Source of the DNA: Cohnella mopanensis
GTDB taxonomy: Bacteria > Bacillota > Bacilli > Paenibacillales > Paenibacillaceae
DNA: 64,000 nt
Direction of reading: 5' to 3'
NCBI RefSeq assembly: GCF_022352055.1
Contig: NZ_JAKRWM010000008.1
Span: 248,001-312,000, forward strand
In this document: positions 28,107 through 37,111 of the stretch, piece after piece
How the letters are laid out: each line of letters starts with the position of its first letter
Numbering within the stretch: position 1 is the first letter of the stretch
The notes under the pieces: model-generated
The model's database searches: none
The model's input: only the letters and a program-made list of their open reading frames with translations
Told to the model about the DNA's origin: nothing
Position numbers and translations under genes: made by a program

Positions 28107-28143
28107 ATACGAGTCTCCCTTATGCACTAATGATTACTTATTA

Positions 28144-28779
28144 TTATTTGAGATAACCTATAACCTTACCTTTTACTAAAGATTTTGAAAGAGGACCGAA
28201 GTTCAGACTCCCCACGCTCCGAAATGAATTATCTCCTAAAACAAAAATATATCCGGTAGGGATAGCGATTTCTTTCACTTCAGTTTCAAAATAATCTCTA
28301 TAGCTTTTTCGGCATTCTTCTTCACATCCTGGGTATTCTATCTTCGAGTATTGATTCTTATCCAAACCATAAGCAAGTAACTTTCCGTAAAAAGTCTTCA
28401 GTCTACTTCCATTAATATAAATTTGACTGTTTCTAATTGAAATCTTTTCACCCTCTAATGCAATTACTCTTATGATGTCTTCTTTCTGCTGAAACTCATC
28501 TACTATTGCTTCAGTAGGGATATCAATTAAGCTAATATCTCCTCTTTTGATTTCATGATCATCATAGTAATTTGGATTTACTACAACTTTGATACCCGAA
28601 AATTCAAGGCTTTGTCTGGCCATACCATCATCCCTATGATCAATAACAATATCCGGACTCTCTAAATCTACATATTCAATTTTTTCTAAAGTATATGGAT
28701 CGGTTATTACATTTTCTTTCGCACAGCCACCTAATATAAATGTAAGACAAACAGCTCCTATTAAATTTCTGATTTTCAT
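28144..28779 (-). CDS. Lipoprotein related to signal peptidase I, probably inactive
   Basis: 211 residues; NLIGAVCLTFILGGC is a lipobox. The body follows signal peptidase I (S26): KRGDISLIDIP, VIALEGEKISIRNSQIYING, and IPTGYIFVLGDNSFRSVGS then FGPLSKSLVKGKVIG. The catalytic Ser position reads QSLEF and may be kept, but the general-base Lys (KRIIG in SipS) is replaced (IIRVIA). It is therefore probably not a working peptidase, and it has a lipid anchor instead of a membrane helix. Confidence 0.78.
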   Translation of the reverse strand: MKIRNLIGAVCLTFILGGCAKENVITDPYTLEKIEYVDLESPDIVIDHRDDGMARQSLEFSGIKVVVNPNYYDDHEIKRGDISLIDIPTEAIVDEFQQKEDIIRVIALEGEKISIRNSQIYINGSRLKTFYGKLLAYGLDKNQYSKIEYPGCEEECRKSYRDYFETEVKEIAIPTGYIFVLGDNSFRSVGSLNFGPLSKSLVKGKVIGYLK

Positions 28780-28838
28780 AACACCTCAGTGTTTAAAGTG
28801 ATATAAGAGATTTCCATTTAAACCCTTTCAGCAATTTC

Positions 28839-28930
28839 CGATATCATTCTTGTATTCACGACGCCCCACCGACTTAAGGCGACGGAGTCACCGGATGCGC
28901 TGCGCATCCGAATTCACTTCTATTTCTAAC
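28839..28930 (-). repeat. attC-like site 4, left half only
   Basis: Box degenerate (CGATATC), outer TTGTATTCACGACG, L-form arm A (CCACCGACTTAAGGCGACGG) with altered inner hairpin GGATGCGCTGCGCATCC. No right half. Confidence 0.7.
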
Positions 28931-28931
28931 T

Positions 28932-29546
28932 TTATCTTCTAATCCAGATATTTTTAAAGAGGTTGGATATTGTAATATCCACTTCTCCGGTTTCATTTAA
29001 TGATACTTCTTTTGCTTCATATGCCGTTGACGGAAATATATAAAATGAAAAATCATCCCCATCTTTGTAGTTCAAACCACTTATTCCAGATGTAGAACTG
29101 GAGTATTTCTTGGATTTATATTCAGCCGTCATTTTTGCTGACATCTCTGTAGTAAATGAATGGTCCCCTAAAGTTATATGATGTATTCCAGAAATCAGTG
29201 TCGCACCTGACAATGAATATTGACCGCTTGATCTAAAACCAATGCTATAGCCGCCCGAGTTTATATTGCGTGAATTGCTAACCCAAGCGATATAAATCTT
29301 ATGATTTCCATCATCGTATAACACTTTACCAATATTACTTTTTAGATCTGCTAGATCAATCGAAATTGTATAACTTTCTTGAATTATACTGCCATCTTTA
29401 TCGCTATAATCCCTTGTGTTATTAGCTATATATGATATCCCTTCACTCCATAAACCCAGCAATCCGATTCTCCAAGTTATTGTTATAACAACCCCGAGAA
29501 TGACTATAAAAAACACAATCATATTTCTTATTTTAATGTTCATCAT
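28932..29546 (-). CDS. Membrane-anchored hypothetical protein
   Basis: 204 residues. One N-terminal helix (IRNMIVFFIVILGVVITITW) and a Ser/Gly-rich beta domain outside the membrane. GGAGCC precedes two adjacent ATG codons. No family recognised. Confidence 0.72.
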   Translation of the reverse strand: MMNIKIRNMIVFFIVILGVVITITWRIGLLGLWSEGISYIANNTRDYSDKDGSIIQESYTISIDLADLKSNIGKVLYDDGNHKIYIAWVSNSRNINSGGYSIGFRSSGQYSLSGATLISGIHHITLGDHSFTTEMSAKMTAEYKSKKYSSSTSGISGLNYKDGDDFSFYIFPSTAYEAKEVSLNETGEVDITISNLFKNIWIRR

Positions 29547-29589
29547 CTAGGCTCCTACAAGAGATCTTTACATGTATTGCGTTAATTTC

Positions 29590-29655
29590 CTATAACGTTC
29601 GTGTGTTCATGACGTCAATCTCCCTTAAATATTCCCATCCTAGGGAGATTGATGG
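29590..29655 (-). repeat. attC-like site 5, left half only
   Basis: CTATAAC box, GTGTGTTCATGACG and an S-like arm A (TCAATCTCCC pairs with GGGAGATTGA). The right half is missing; the next gene's stop follows at once. Confidence 0.7.
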
Positions 29656-29657
29656 TA

Positions 29658-30131
29658 TCATTCCCACGAGATGTATTCCTCTAATAAAAACTCCCCTTCT
29701 ATTTCAAGGATTGCCTTTGGTTTACTATCATCATAATAACTAATATCTATTGTTGTGCCACTCCATTGAAGGGAGAAGATCCCATTACCTCTGTACTCTA
29801 ATTTTATTAAGTTTTCGTCTACAGCTTGATGTTCAAAATAATACAATCTAGCATCTAGAGCCCTATTATTTTCGTTATATCCTTGCAAGAGTTCAAACAA
29901 TTTAGTCCCAAATTCTTCAAGTACTAACTTATCAAGATAAATTGTAACTTCAGCACTAGGGTTTATTTCGAATATAGCAGTATCTTCAACCGACATAATG
30001 GCTTGAGGATCTGTTTCAGTCTCAAACCACATCATTATTGTTTCGTCATCTTTACGAACAACATAAGCTTTTGATTCTAATAGTTTATATTTTTCAGTTC
30101 CATTGAAACGCTTAAGAGTCATGGTACCCAT
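29658..30131 (-). CDS. Hypothetical cassette protein
   Basis: 157 residues, soluble, beta-rich with Trp/Glu-rich C-terminus (EIEGEFLLEEYISWE). ATAGGAG precedes the ATG. Not recognised; size and acidity would suit an immunity-type protein but nothing proves that. Confidence 0.7.
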   Translation of the reverse strand: MGTMTLKRFNGTEKYKLLESKAYVVRKDDETIMMWFETETDPQAIMSVEDTAIFEINPSAEVTIYLDKLVLEEFGTKLFELLQGYNENNRALDARLYYFEHQAVDENLIKLEYRGNGIFSLQWSGTTIDISYYDDSKPKAILEIEGEFLLEEYISWE

Positions 30132-30161
30132 AATTTATTCTCCTATTTTTGCAATAATTTC

Positions 30162-30355
30162 CGATAACGCTCTGGTATTCACGACGCCCCACCACCTTAA
30201 GATCACGAAGTGACCGACCGCGATGCGGTTAGGTGGTGCGGATGTGTCCGGTTGATTACGCTTCCCTGTATCTGAAACTACTACAATTGAATCCACTTCA
30301 ATTCCGGTCCGGGCCCGAGGGGTGAATGCCCCAAAGCATTAATATGGTGTTAGGC
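30162..30355 (-). repeat. attC-like site 6, complete
   Basis: CGATAAC ... GTTAGGC. L-form arm A with inner GATCACGAAGTGACC and CCGCGATGCGG; arm B GTCCGGTTGA / GGTCCGGGC; arm C GGGGTGAATGCCCC. Confidence 0.82.
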
Positions 30356-30381
30356 GAAGATATTGCCTTCTTGAATTACCC

Positions 30382-30873
30382 TCAATCATGTATTTGAGCT
30401 CTCAATAAATAAATGCTTTTCTTCGTTTTAAATACATAATCTTTTGAATAGCATGCATAATATCCGTCTAGACTTACAAGTAACTCAAACACTTCATACT
30501 CTTGTTGATTTAGTAATTCCTCTATCAAATTGATGAGCCCTTCAATCCTCTGATCTCTTGTAAAAACTATCATTTTAATTTGTTCTTTATATTTCTCTGG
30601 TTGTCTACTATATTCACTTAAATAAAAAAAATCTTTAATTTCAGATTTTACTTGTACTTTCCAATTAATAATCTCAATAAGTTTGAAATAGTTCACGTTT
30701 TTAGCTGTTGGAAGCCAAGACTTTGCCTCTTGATCATAAAATGCTCTTAAATCAGATTGAAATGAATCATTTATTGGCACCTCAAAAAACTCAAAGTATG
30801 CCGACAAACAACCATCAGAATATTCACAGTTGTCGTCTTCAATAATTTTTTGAATCTTTCCGATTATCTCCAT
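30382..30873 (-). CDS. Hypothetical cassette protein
   Basis: 163 residues, acidic and helical, no signal or membrane segment. No family recognised. Its cassette ends match (TTAGGCGA right of site 6, TCGCCTA at site 7). Confidence 0.7.
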   Translation of the reverse strand: MEIIGKIQKIIEDDNCEYSDGCLSAYFEFFEVPINDSFQSDLRAFYDQEAKSWLPTAKNVNYFKLIEIINWKVQVKSEIKDFFYLSEYSRQPEKYKEQIKMIVFTRDQRIEGLINLIEELLNQQEYEVFELLVSLDGYYACYSKDYVFKTKKSIYLLRAQIHD

Positions 30874-30912
30874 CTGAGTCCCCTAACTTAATCTTACATT
30901 TTCAATACTTTC

Positions 30913-31106
30913 GCCTATCCTTCTCAGTATTCACGACGTCCCATCACCTTAAGGCGACAAAGTCGCCGGCAGCGATGCGGTTAGGTGGTGCGGATGTGTC
31001 CGGCTGATTCTACTTCCCTGTTACCGAATATACAACATCGATTCTACTTCTTATTTCGGTCCGGATCGAGAGGCGAACGCTCCGAAGCGTGAATATAGTG
31101 TTATAC
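30913..31106 (-). repeat. attC-like site 7, complete
   Basis: GCCTATC ... GTTATAC; the left box has TATC instead of TAAC, which would weaken recombination. L-form arm A; arm B GTCCGGCTGA / GGTCCGGAT; arm C altered (GAGGCGAACGCTC). Confidence 0.8.
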
Positions 31107-31133
31107 GGCGTATACCACTTCATCGAATTATCA

Positions 31134-31730
31134 TTAGAATAGTTCTTTAATCTCCATCAATCCATTTAAGTAATTTCTATTCCTTTCATAGTTATTTTTA
31201 ATTTCTAAAACTATTGAATTTTCTCTAATGAATTCCATGATCCCTGAGGGTTTAGATAATATTATTTCTATTCTTTTGACTTCTATCTCATAAAACTCTG
31301 AAATTTGCTCTTCTGAAAAAGCCTCTAATTCTTTAGTAATGGATTTCAATTTACTCTCAAATAGTTTTAATAATTCTGCTTTGTTATAAAGATCCATTCC
31401 AACTAAAATCCTAAGGGCAGCCAGATCGAGCTCATCTTCATTATCTAGCTTATTACTTAGGTTTATTAATTCAGATTCTAATTCTTTTACTATTCCCTTT
31501 GGCCAAGTACAAACCAATTGTGTTAAGACCCAATAAATCCATATTGTATCGTTAGTCTTTAGAACGGCCTTTACGTGTGGGATAGATTGTTTAGATAGTG
31601 GTTTTAGTATTTCTACTACTTGCTCTGCATTAGGCCAGTTCATATCTTGAATACCTTCAAGCAGCTCCGGTATATATATTTCCAGATTATTTGATTTCAG
31701 AATGTGTTTAAGTCGATCATCATTAATCAT
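31134..31730 (-). CDS. DUF5071 (HEAT-like) protein
   Basis: 198 residues. The core YIPELLEGIQDMNWPNAEQV, IPHVKAVLKTNDTIWIYWVL is the DUF5071 signature, an alpha-solenoid domain of unknown role often found near immunity genes. A larger relative is at 56058. Confidence 0.83.
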   Translation of the reverse strand: MINDDRLKHILKSNNLEIYIPELLEGIQDMNWPNAEQVVEILKPLSKQSIPHVKAVLKTNDTIWIYWVLTQLVCTWPKGIVKELESELINLSNKLDNEDELDLAALRILVGMDLYNKAELLKLFESKLKSITKELEAFSEEQISEFYEIEVKRIEIILSKPSGIMEFIRENSIVLEIKNNYERNRNYLNGLMEIKELF

Positions 31731-31765
31731 TACTTGTTAATTCTCCTTTGAACTTCGGTGTATGT

Positions 31766-31942
31766 AGTAAAACTTTCTAGTGTGCACGACGTCGATCTAC
31801 CTTAGATAGCTCCTATCTCTTAGGGAGATCGATGTGTCCGGTTGATTATGCTTCCTGCTCCTGCCAATTGCCTCATCGAAATACATCAGTCTCCTACCGA
31901 ACCGAGGGCCGAATGCCCCGATACGTGAATATGGTGTTATCG
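31766..31942 (-). repeat. attC-like site 8, left box degenerate
   Basis: GTAAAAC ... GTTATCG. S-form arm A (GATCTACCTTAGATA / TATCTCTTAGGGAGATC); arm C GGGCCGAATGCCCC. Confidence 0.78.
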
Positions 31943-31990
31943 GAAGTCTCCATATTCGTTAGTGTTCACTCTAAACATTCAATTTCTTTG

Positions 31991-32018
31991 TTTACAATTA
32001 TTTACTACAAACTATAGA
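31991..32018 (+). promoter_or_regulatory. Possible sigma-A promoter of the reversed cassette gene
   Basis: TTTACA (31991-31996) and TATAGA (32013-32018) 16 bases apart, about 40 bases before the plus-strand gene. Confidence 0.5.
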
Positions 32019-32059
32019 ATGATTTTATTAATAATTCAATCCAAAGGAGGAATACTGGC

Positions 32060-32533
32060 ATGAACCTGGATGAGAGTATTCAAGATCAAATATTAATTAA
32101 TGAGCTCGGTAAAATCGGAGAAGTTTCTGGTGCCATAGCTGGAATGCTTACTGGTAGTTCCTTGAATATTATCAGTCAATCAATAAGCGGGAAATTAGGA
32201 GCAAGATGGGGGGCAAAGCTACTTAAGTCAATAGGATATAATGATAAACTGCTGTATCATCAAGATGTTCAATCAGCGATGGAAAACGTTGCGAAAATAC
32301 TGGCGAGAAACGGAAAACTTATTGATACTTCTGAACTATTAACCACTCCACATTTAACAGCAGTTATTGGAAGTGGGGCAGGGAATATGAATCCCACCAT
32401 AGTCTGTGTAGAATTCATTCCAATAAGTCCAAATTCCACATCCATTAATATCTATGGTACTGCTAAAGAAGGATTAATAAAACAAAGATCAGCTGAAAAA
32501 GCAGTGAAAAAGATAATTGATTTATTGCAATAA
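32060..32533 (+). CDS. Hypothetical protein, the only clear plus-strand cassette gene
   Basis: 157 residues. AAAGGAGGAATACTGGC is a strong ribosome site. Features: a Gly/Ser-rich first half (GAIAGMLTGSSLNIISQSIS) and a C-terminal half resembling a small alpha/beta domain. No family recognised. The cassette ends match around it (TTATCGGAA / TTCCGATAA), so the cassette is in normal orientation but the gene inside is reversed and carries its own promoter. Confidence 0.78.
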   Translation: MNLDESIQDQILINELGKIGEVSGAIAGMLTGSSLNIISQSISGKLGARWGAKLLKSIGYNDKLLYHQDVQSAMENVAKILARNGKLIDTSELLTTPHLTAVIGSGAGNMNPTIVCVEFIPISPNSTSINIYGTAKEGLIKQRSAEKAVKKIIDLLQ

Positions 32534-32562
32534 TAAGTTTATTTATCTGTTTTGGAGATTTC

Positions 32563-32756
32563 CGATAACATTCTTGTGTTCAGGACGTCCCACCTACTTC
32601 AGGCGTCGAAGTCGCTGGCTGCGCTTGCGCAGTTAGTCGGTGCGGATGTGTCCGGCTGATTTCGCTTCCTTGCTGCTGCCAATGACTTCTCGGAATTATC
32701 ATCTATCTCCTGCGACCGAGGGCCATATGGCCCGATGCGTGAACATGGTGTTATGT
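32563..32756 (-). repeat. attC-like site 9, complete
   Basis: CGATAAC ... GTTATGT. L-form arm A with inner GGCTGCGCTTGCGCAGTTAG; arm C GGGCCATATGGCCC. Confidence 0.82.
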
Positions 32757-32782
32757 GAAGTCAGTGACTTCTCGGGCTACTT

Positions 32783-33148
32783 TCAAACTCTTTGATATTC
32801 GTCTAACCATTCTTCTATCTTTTGTTTAATAATATAACGGTCTTTAGTTGAAATATTTTTTATTACATTCCATTGCCCGTCGACAATTTCCAATGTATAA
32901 TGCCCGTTAATATCTGAGTCAGGATACCAACCTAAATCGAACAATACATAATTATTTGTTTCTCTGCCTGGGATATACCATGTCCCTTTTTTAACATTTA
33001 ACTTAACAACTTGTAGCAAATCCTCAGTGAAATATCCCCAGTTCTCAATAAACCAATCACTGTCTGATTCTAAAATTGGATCTATGTCATAAAATTTGTG
33101 GTAGGTTACAGCAAACCCTGCTGGCAATCTTAGTTGCATTAGCTCCAT
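32783..33148 (-). CDS. Hypothetical cassette protein
   Basis: 121 residues, soluble, rich in Trp/Tyr/Asp (FDLGWYPDSDINGHYTLEIV). The size and composition are like the small toxin-immunity or SMI1-like proteins but no motif is decisive. Confidence 0.7.
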   Translation of the reverse strand: MELMQLRLPAGFAVTYHKFYDIDPILESDSDWFIENWGYFTEDLLQVVKLNVKKGTWYIPGRETNNYVLFDLGWYPDSDINGHYTLEIVDGQWNVIKNISTKDRYIIKQKIEEWLDEYQRV

Positions 33149-33183
33149 TGAGATCTCCTTAAAGCTTTAGATTTTCACTTATT

Positions 33184-33341
33184 TTATAACGTTCTTGTAC
33201 GACGTCCATTCCCCTTAGATAGCTCCTATCTTAGAGGAATCTATGTATATGCCTGACTTAACTTCCTCGAGAACCCCCCCGGCAGACGACATACAAGCAA
33301 AATATGCTCTTTAAATACGCTCTATTTAAATGGTGTTATAA
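33184..33341 (-). repeat. attC-like site 10, compact S-form variant
   Basis: TTATAAC ... GTTATAA. Left outer stem shortened (TTCTTGTACGACG), S-form arm A, arm B of the TGCC/GGCA type, arm C eroded. Confidence 0.7.
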
Positions 33342-33423
33342 ACCATTTCTTCAAGCAATACTTTAACTTTCAGTTTCTTTGAGCTTGCTAATATTTAATT
33401 CTTGTATGCTCTTTGATGATTTC
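33342..33423. other. Gene-less remnant cassette
   Basis: Only about 80 AT-rich bases lie between sites 10 and 11. No gene or hairpin seen. Confidence 0.5.
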
Positions 33424-33518
33424 TGCTAACATTCATATATTTACGACATCCATTTGCTTAAGGCGACGAAGTCGTTGTCTACTCTTGCGCAGTTAGCCAG
33501 TGTGGGTGTGTCCGACTA
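33424..33518 (-). repeat. attC-like site 11, degraded left half
   Basis: TGCTAAC box, ATATTTACGACATC, L-form arm A with mismatches (CATTTGCTTAAGGCGACG) and GTGTCCGAC. No right half is seen before the next gene at 33600. Confidence 0.65.
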
Positions 33519-33599
33519 TGGTCTTATAGACAACGCGCTTAACGATCTTAATAACTTTTTTCAACTGACTTGTTAGCTTTTATCCAAGTGGTCTACGGT

Positions 33600-33854
33600 T
33601 TACTTTCTCCATATGCTATTCTTTCTAAATAGAAAAATCATATAAGAAATCATTGCTATGAGTATTGCAACATTTATTGGAATTGTATTTAAGGATACAA
33701 CAAATTTCAAAGAGTTATTAATTCGCACAATACTGTATAAAAGTGAAAAGGTAATTAATGAAACCAATAGATCACTAATTTTATCTTCTAAGCTAACAAA
33801 AACTGTGATAAGCGTAAATATAAAACCAACAATAAGTACTATATACATAAGCAT
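33600..33854 (-). CDS. Small membrane protein
   Basis: 84 residues with three helices (YIVLIVGFIFTLITVFV, LLVSLITFSLLYSIV, VAILIAMISYMIFLF). No family recognised. Confidence 0.62.
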   Translation of the reverse strand: MLMYIVLIVGFIFTLITVFVSLEDKISDLLVSLITFSLLYSIVRINNSLKFVVSLNTIPINVAILIAMISYMIFLFRKNSIWRK

Positions 33855-33898
33855 TCCACCAACTCCAACCTATTGGAATAAGACTTCCCGAGGATTTC

Positions 33899-34077
33899 TG
33901 CTAACATTCTTGTATTCACGACGCCCTACCACCTTAAGTCCCGAAGGGACAGCCGCGATGCGGTTATGGAGCGGGTGTGTCCGGCTAACTCTGCAGCTGA
34001 AATGCCTCTACGAATCCACATCGGACTTCTGCCGGACCGAGGGCCGAATGGCCCGAAGCGTGAATGTGGTGTTATGT
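33899..34077 (-). repeat. attC-like site 12, complete
   Basis: TGCTAAC ... GTTATGT. L-form arm A (GTCCCGAAGGGAC inner hairpin), arm B GTCCGGCTAA / TGCCGGAC, arm C GGGCCGAATGGCCC. Confidence 0.82.
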
Positions 34078-34097
34078 GATGCCGGACACTTCGAAGA

Positions 34098-34559
34098 TCA
34101 ACTTTCAAAGTGTATTCCAATGGTTTTTCCGAAATGATTGGCCTCTTCTACTTCATCAATGTATCCCTGTATATCAAGATAGCCTTCTTTCAAATTTAGC
34201 TTATTATTTCCTTGGTATTCTTCTATAGGAGTAAAAGCATTTAAGATAACTTCTTCATGTGGTTTGATATTAAGTTTGTTACCTTTGGCTTCTACTTTGA
34301 ACTCATTTCCTTTTGATCCATTCTGGGTCTTAATCGTGTAACTAATAAATACAATGTTTTGTTTGATTGAATGTTTCGAGTTGTTTGTTAATTTAATCGT
34401 ATACGCAATACCTTCAGGAAGTTCAGATCTATTAATAACTTTCAAGTCGATCTTATCCAGTTCTTGAGAAGTGATTGAGGTATTAGCATTGCATGCTGTA
34501 ATGCTTAAAACAGTAATTAAAATAAAAATAAGCAAACTGATTGGTTCTCTAATATTCAT
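34098..34559 (-). CDS. Lipoprotein, function unknown
   Basis: 153 residues from the ATG at 34559. LLIFILITVLSITAC is the lipobox; the mature domain resembles a DUF4352/FixG-like beta sandwich (YTIKLTNNSKHSIKQNIVFI). A longer frame starting inside the attC (34619) is not favoured. Cassette ends match (TTATGTGA / TCACATAA). Confidence 0.75.
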   Translation of the reverse strand: MNIREPISLLIFILITVLSITACNANTSITSQELDKIDLKVINRSELPEGIAYTIKLTNNSKHSIKQNIVFISYTIKTQNGSKGNEFKVEAKGNKLNIKPHEEVILNAFTPIEEYQGNNKLNLKEGYLDIQGYIDEVEEANHFGKTIGIHFES

Positions 34560-34598
34560 TACGTATTCACTCACTTCTTTAAGCTGTTGTCTGGTTTC

Positions 34599-34773
34599 AC
34601 ATAACGTTCGTGTGTTCACAACGTCGATTACCCTTAGATAGCTCCTATCTTAAGCTGATCGATGTGTCCGGCTGATTCAACTTCCCTGCTAATGCCAACA
34701 CTTCTTCGAACTCTTACCTAACCCCCTCCAAACCGAGGGCCGAATGGCCCAATACGTGAACATGGTGTTATGT
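34599..34773 (-). repeat. attC-like site 13, complete
   Basis: ACATAAC ... GTTATGT. S-form arm A partly mispaired (GATTACCC / AAGCTGATC); arm B eroded on the right; arm C GGGCCGAATGGCCC. Confidence 0.8.
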
Positions 34774-35097
34774 GACGTTGCTTTTTTCTTCGAGTAAACT
34801 AGAAATATCTTTATGTCTATCTATGACTATTCTCTTAAAAAAGATTCTTTCAGACTCCTTAGTCTTTAATTTATGTAAAAATTCCTTGTTTAATAAAAGA
34901 GAGCGTATAGACTCATCGCTATCAATAACAAATTTATTCTTTTCATCATTATAAAAATGTTCAAACCACTCTTGCTCTTTAATCATTATTTTGATTATTC
35001 TATTTGGTTCATCTTTTGATGAGTCCTTAATAAATAGCGCTGCAAAGAATTCAATTATTAAATCAATTAGTAAAATAATATTCTCATCTACTTCCAT
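34768..35097 (-). CDS. Hypothetical cassette protein ending in the attC box
   Basis: 109 residues, acidic/helical, no family recognised. Its TAA stop (34770-34768) is part of the ACATAAC box of site 13, so the recombination site supplies the stop. Confidence 0.68.
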   Translation of the reverse strand: MEVDENIILLIDLIIEFFAALFIKDSSKDEPNRIIKIMIKEQEWFEHFYNDEKNKFVIDSDESIRSLLLNKEFLHKLKTKESERIFFKRIVIDRHKDISSLLEEKSNVT

Positions 35098-35125
35098 TTA
35101 ATTTTCATAGAATTAAGGCAATGTC

Positions 35126-35272
35126 ACTTAACGTCTCTCGTATTCACGACACGACCCAGCCTTAGATAGCTCTTATCTTAGGCTGGGTCGTGTGTAGTCT
35201 GCTATATCTTCCATGATTATACATCTGAAAACCAAGGGGCGAAAGCCCCGCAGCGTGAATACGGAGTTAGAT
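35126..35272 (-). repeat. attC-like site 14, compact S-form
   Basis: ACTTAAC ... GTTAGAT. Long arm A ACGACCCAGCCTTAGATA / TATCTTAGGCTGGGTCGT, whose stem differs from all others yet stays paired; arm C GGGGCGAAAGCCCC. Confidence 0.82.
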
Positions 35273-35338
35273 GATGTCGGGATCCTCTTGAGTTACCTTC
35301 AATTTTCTTATCATTGTTCTTATCACTGCTCTCAATTT

Positions 35339-35668
35339 TCATTCTGGTATTTCAATATGTTCCGACACTCTTGATTTCAGTATTTCAATAAGATCTTCAT
35401 CCATAAACTTAAAGTCATCCGGAATGTCCAATACGATTATTTGTTTTGAATTTATCTTGTTTGAAAACTTATCTCTAAGTCTTCTTAGATGCTTCTTCTC
35501 CATTACAAATATCATATCCGACCATCCAATATGTCCTTCTGTCACTTTAATTCTAGCGCCCTCTTCAGTTCCAGCTGATCTAACTTCATATCCGTTTACT
35601 CCGTCAAAAATCTTCTCAGCTGTCAGGCTACGCCACTTGTTACGGCTACAAACGAAAAGTAATTTGAT
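35339..35668 (-). CDS. Low-molecular-weight protein-tyrosine-phosphatase-like protein, start codon changed
   Basis: 109 residues reading IKLLFVCSRNKWRSLTAEKI onwards. CSRNKWRS is the C-x5-R phosphatase loop near the N-terminus, and AGTEEGARIKVTEGHIGWSD with MIFVMEKKHLRRL fits the predicted protein tyrosine phosphatase family. After AGGTGA the expected ATG is missing: the first codon is ATC (35668) with a TAA right before it. Either ATC initiates or the gene has lost its start. Cassette ends match (TTAGATGA / TCATCTAA). Confidence 0.72.
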   Translation of the reverse strand: MKLLFVCSRNKWRSLTAEKIFDGVNGYEVRSAGTEEGARIKVTEGHIGWSDMIFVMEKKHLRRLRDKFSNKINSKQIIVLDIPDDFKFMDEDLIEILKSRVSEHIEIPE

Positions 35669-35714
35669 TTATTTCACCTGTCCTTTAATTGTTTTGATGC
35701 ATTATCCCGATTTC

Positions 35715-35890
35715 ATCTAAAGTTCATGTGTTCACGACGTCGATTAACCTTAGATAGCTCCTATCTTAGGATGATCGATGTGTCCGGCTGATTCCGCTTC
35801 CCTGCTACTGCCTATATCATCTTCTAATCCTCATCTTACTTCTGCCGGACCGAGGGACGAATGCCCCGAAGCGTGAATGTGGTGTTATAC
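35715..35890 (-). repeat. attC-like site 15, complete
   Basis: ATCTAAA ... GTTATAC. S-form arm A; arm B GTCCGGCTGA / TGCCGGAC; arm C GGGACGAATGCCCC. Confidence 0.8.
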
Positions 35891-35918
35891 GAAGGATCAT
35901 ACTTCCTGAAATTGCCCT

Positions 35919-36650
35919 CTAGTAATCAACATCTTCAATAATCCAATTACTATTTGGATTCTTCTTTAAAACAATATGTACAGATATAGTGTCTTTGTTT
36001 CCCTTTAATTTAATAGTTAGTTCAGAATTTCCATAGCCATTTTCATATTGGATACCCCCCATGGGAAAATAGCCAAATGTAATATCATTACCCACAATCT
36101 CTTTTATTTCAGGGCTTAACTTAATATAGTTAGTAGCAACCTTATAGGAATCACTTTGTTTAATAATTTGTATTATCCCCATAATCAATATGCATATAAA
36201 AACGAGAATCACTGAAGTAATAGAAATGATCACTCCAATAATGCCCTTATTATTATTTACCAAATAGACATCTGTGTGAACTAAACGATCGCCAATTTTC
36301 CTTTTTTGTTTACTTACCAGAATTAGCAACAGTTCTACTGGCCATAAAAAAGTAAAAATGTTCCTGAGAATTAATTTACTTATCTTAGGTATATTAAAAT
36401 TGTCATCTCTGACAGCAAGCCCAAACATTCTTTTACCTAAACTTCTTCCATTAATGATATCTTTGCAACAATATAAAATAAATGCAGCTACCATACACAT
36501 AATCATTCTAATAAACGTCGATGAGAAATCGAAGTTATCAAAATTCATAAATAAGAAAGCCACTATAACTATAAGAAAAGAAAAAATAATATGATCAATG
36601 AAAAATGCACCTAATCTTCTGAAAATAAATGGCTTTTGCAATTGCTCCAA
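35919..36650 (-). CDS. RDD-family membrane protein
   Basis: 243 residues. FRRLGAFFIDHIIFSFLIVI and GRSLGKRMFGLAVRDD followed by RKIGDRLVHTDVYLV are the RDD domain (Arg, Asp, Asp at the expected places), with four to five helices, then a C-terminal extracytoplasmic domain. Likely start TTG at 36650 with AAAGGATGG upstream. Function unknown; some RDD proteins are Na+/H+ antiporters. Confidence 0.83.
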   Translation of the reverse strand: MEQLQKPFIFRRLGAFFIDHIIFSFLIVIVAFLFMNFDNFDFSSTFIRMIMCMVAAFILYCCKDIINGRSLGKRMFGLAVRDDNFNIPKISKLILRNIFTFLWPVELLLILVSKQKRKIGDRLVHTDVYLVNNNKGIIGVIISITSVILVFICILIMGIIQIIKQSDSYKVATNYIKLSPEIKEIVGNDITFGYFPMGGIQYENGYGNSELTIKLKGNKDTISVHIVLKKNPNSNWIIEDVDY

Positions 36651-36686
36651 TGAAATCCATCCTTTGTTTGTTCTTCATGATCTTTC

Positions 36687-36830
36687 GCATAACTTTCTTG
36701 TATTCACGACGTCCCACCACCCTAAAGGAACGAAGTGACTGACCGCGATGCGGTTGGGTGGTGCGGATATGTCCGGCTGATTCCACTACTCTGCTGCTGC
36801 CAATTGCGTCTCAGAACCCACATTCGATGT
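36687..36830 (-). repeat. attC-like site 16, right end missing
   Basis: GCATAAC box, L-form arm A (CCACCACCCTAAAGGAACG) and left arm B, then broken. Arm C and the right box are gone. Confidence 0.75.
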
Positions 36831-36845
36831 TTTATTACATTTTAT

Positions 36846-37052
36846 TTAATACAATTTCTTTTGAGTTTTTCTGTTAATAATCCCTCTAGTCACATAAAAT
36901 GAAAGTCCCACTGATAACAAAAGTGTTAAAAGGCTCTTTAAATAAACATCCGAAATGATTGATGAAATTACCGCGTTTACAATCGCTTGAATAATAATTA
37001 ATAAAACAATAAAAACTGCTATAGAATAGAGAATCTTCTTGATATTCAACAT
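36846..37052 (-). CDS. Small two-helix membrane protein
   Basis: 68 residues; helices IAVFIVLLIIIQAIVNAVIS and SLLTLLLSVGLSFYVTRGII. GAGGAGG precedes the ATG. No complete attC follows it, so it is probably trapped. Confidence 0.65.
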   Translation of the reverse strand: MLNIKKILYSIAVFIVLLIIIQAIVNAVISSIISDVYLKSLLTLLLSVGLSFYVTRGIINRKTQKKLY

Positions 37053-37111
37053 ACTAATTATTCCTCCTCAAAATATCTCTCAAACTGATTAGATTTTAAA
37101 TAATCCATTTC

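Noticed and set aside
36595..36786. Minus-strand frame over site 16 and the RDD start
   Set aside because: Lies in attC arm A sequence and overlaps the real RDD gene in another frame.
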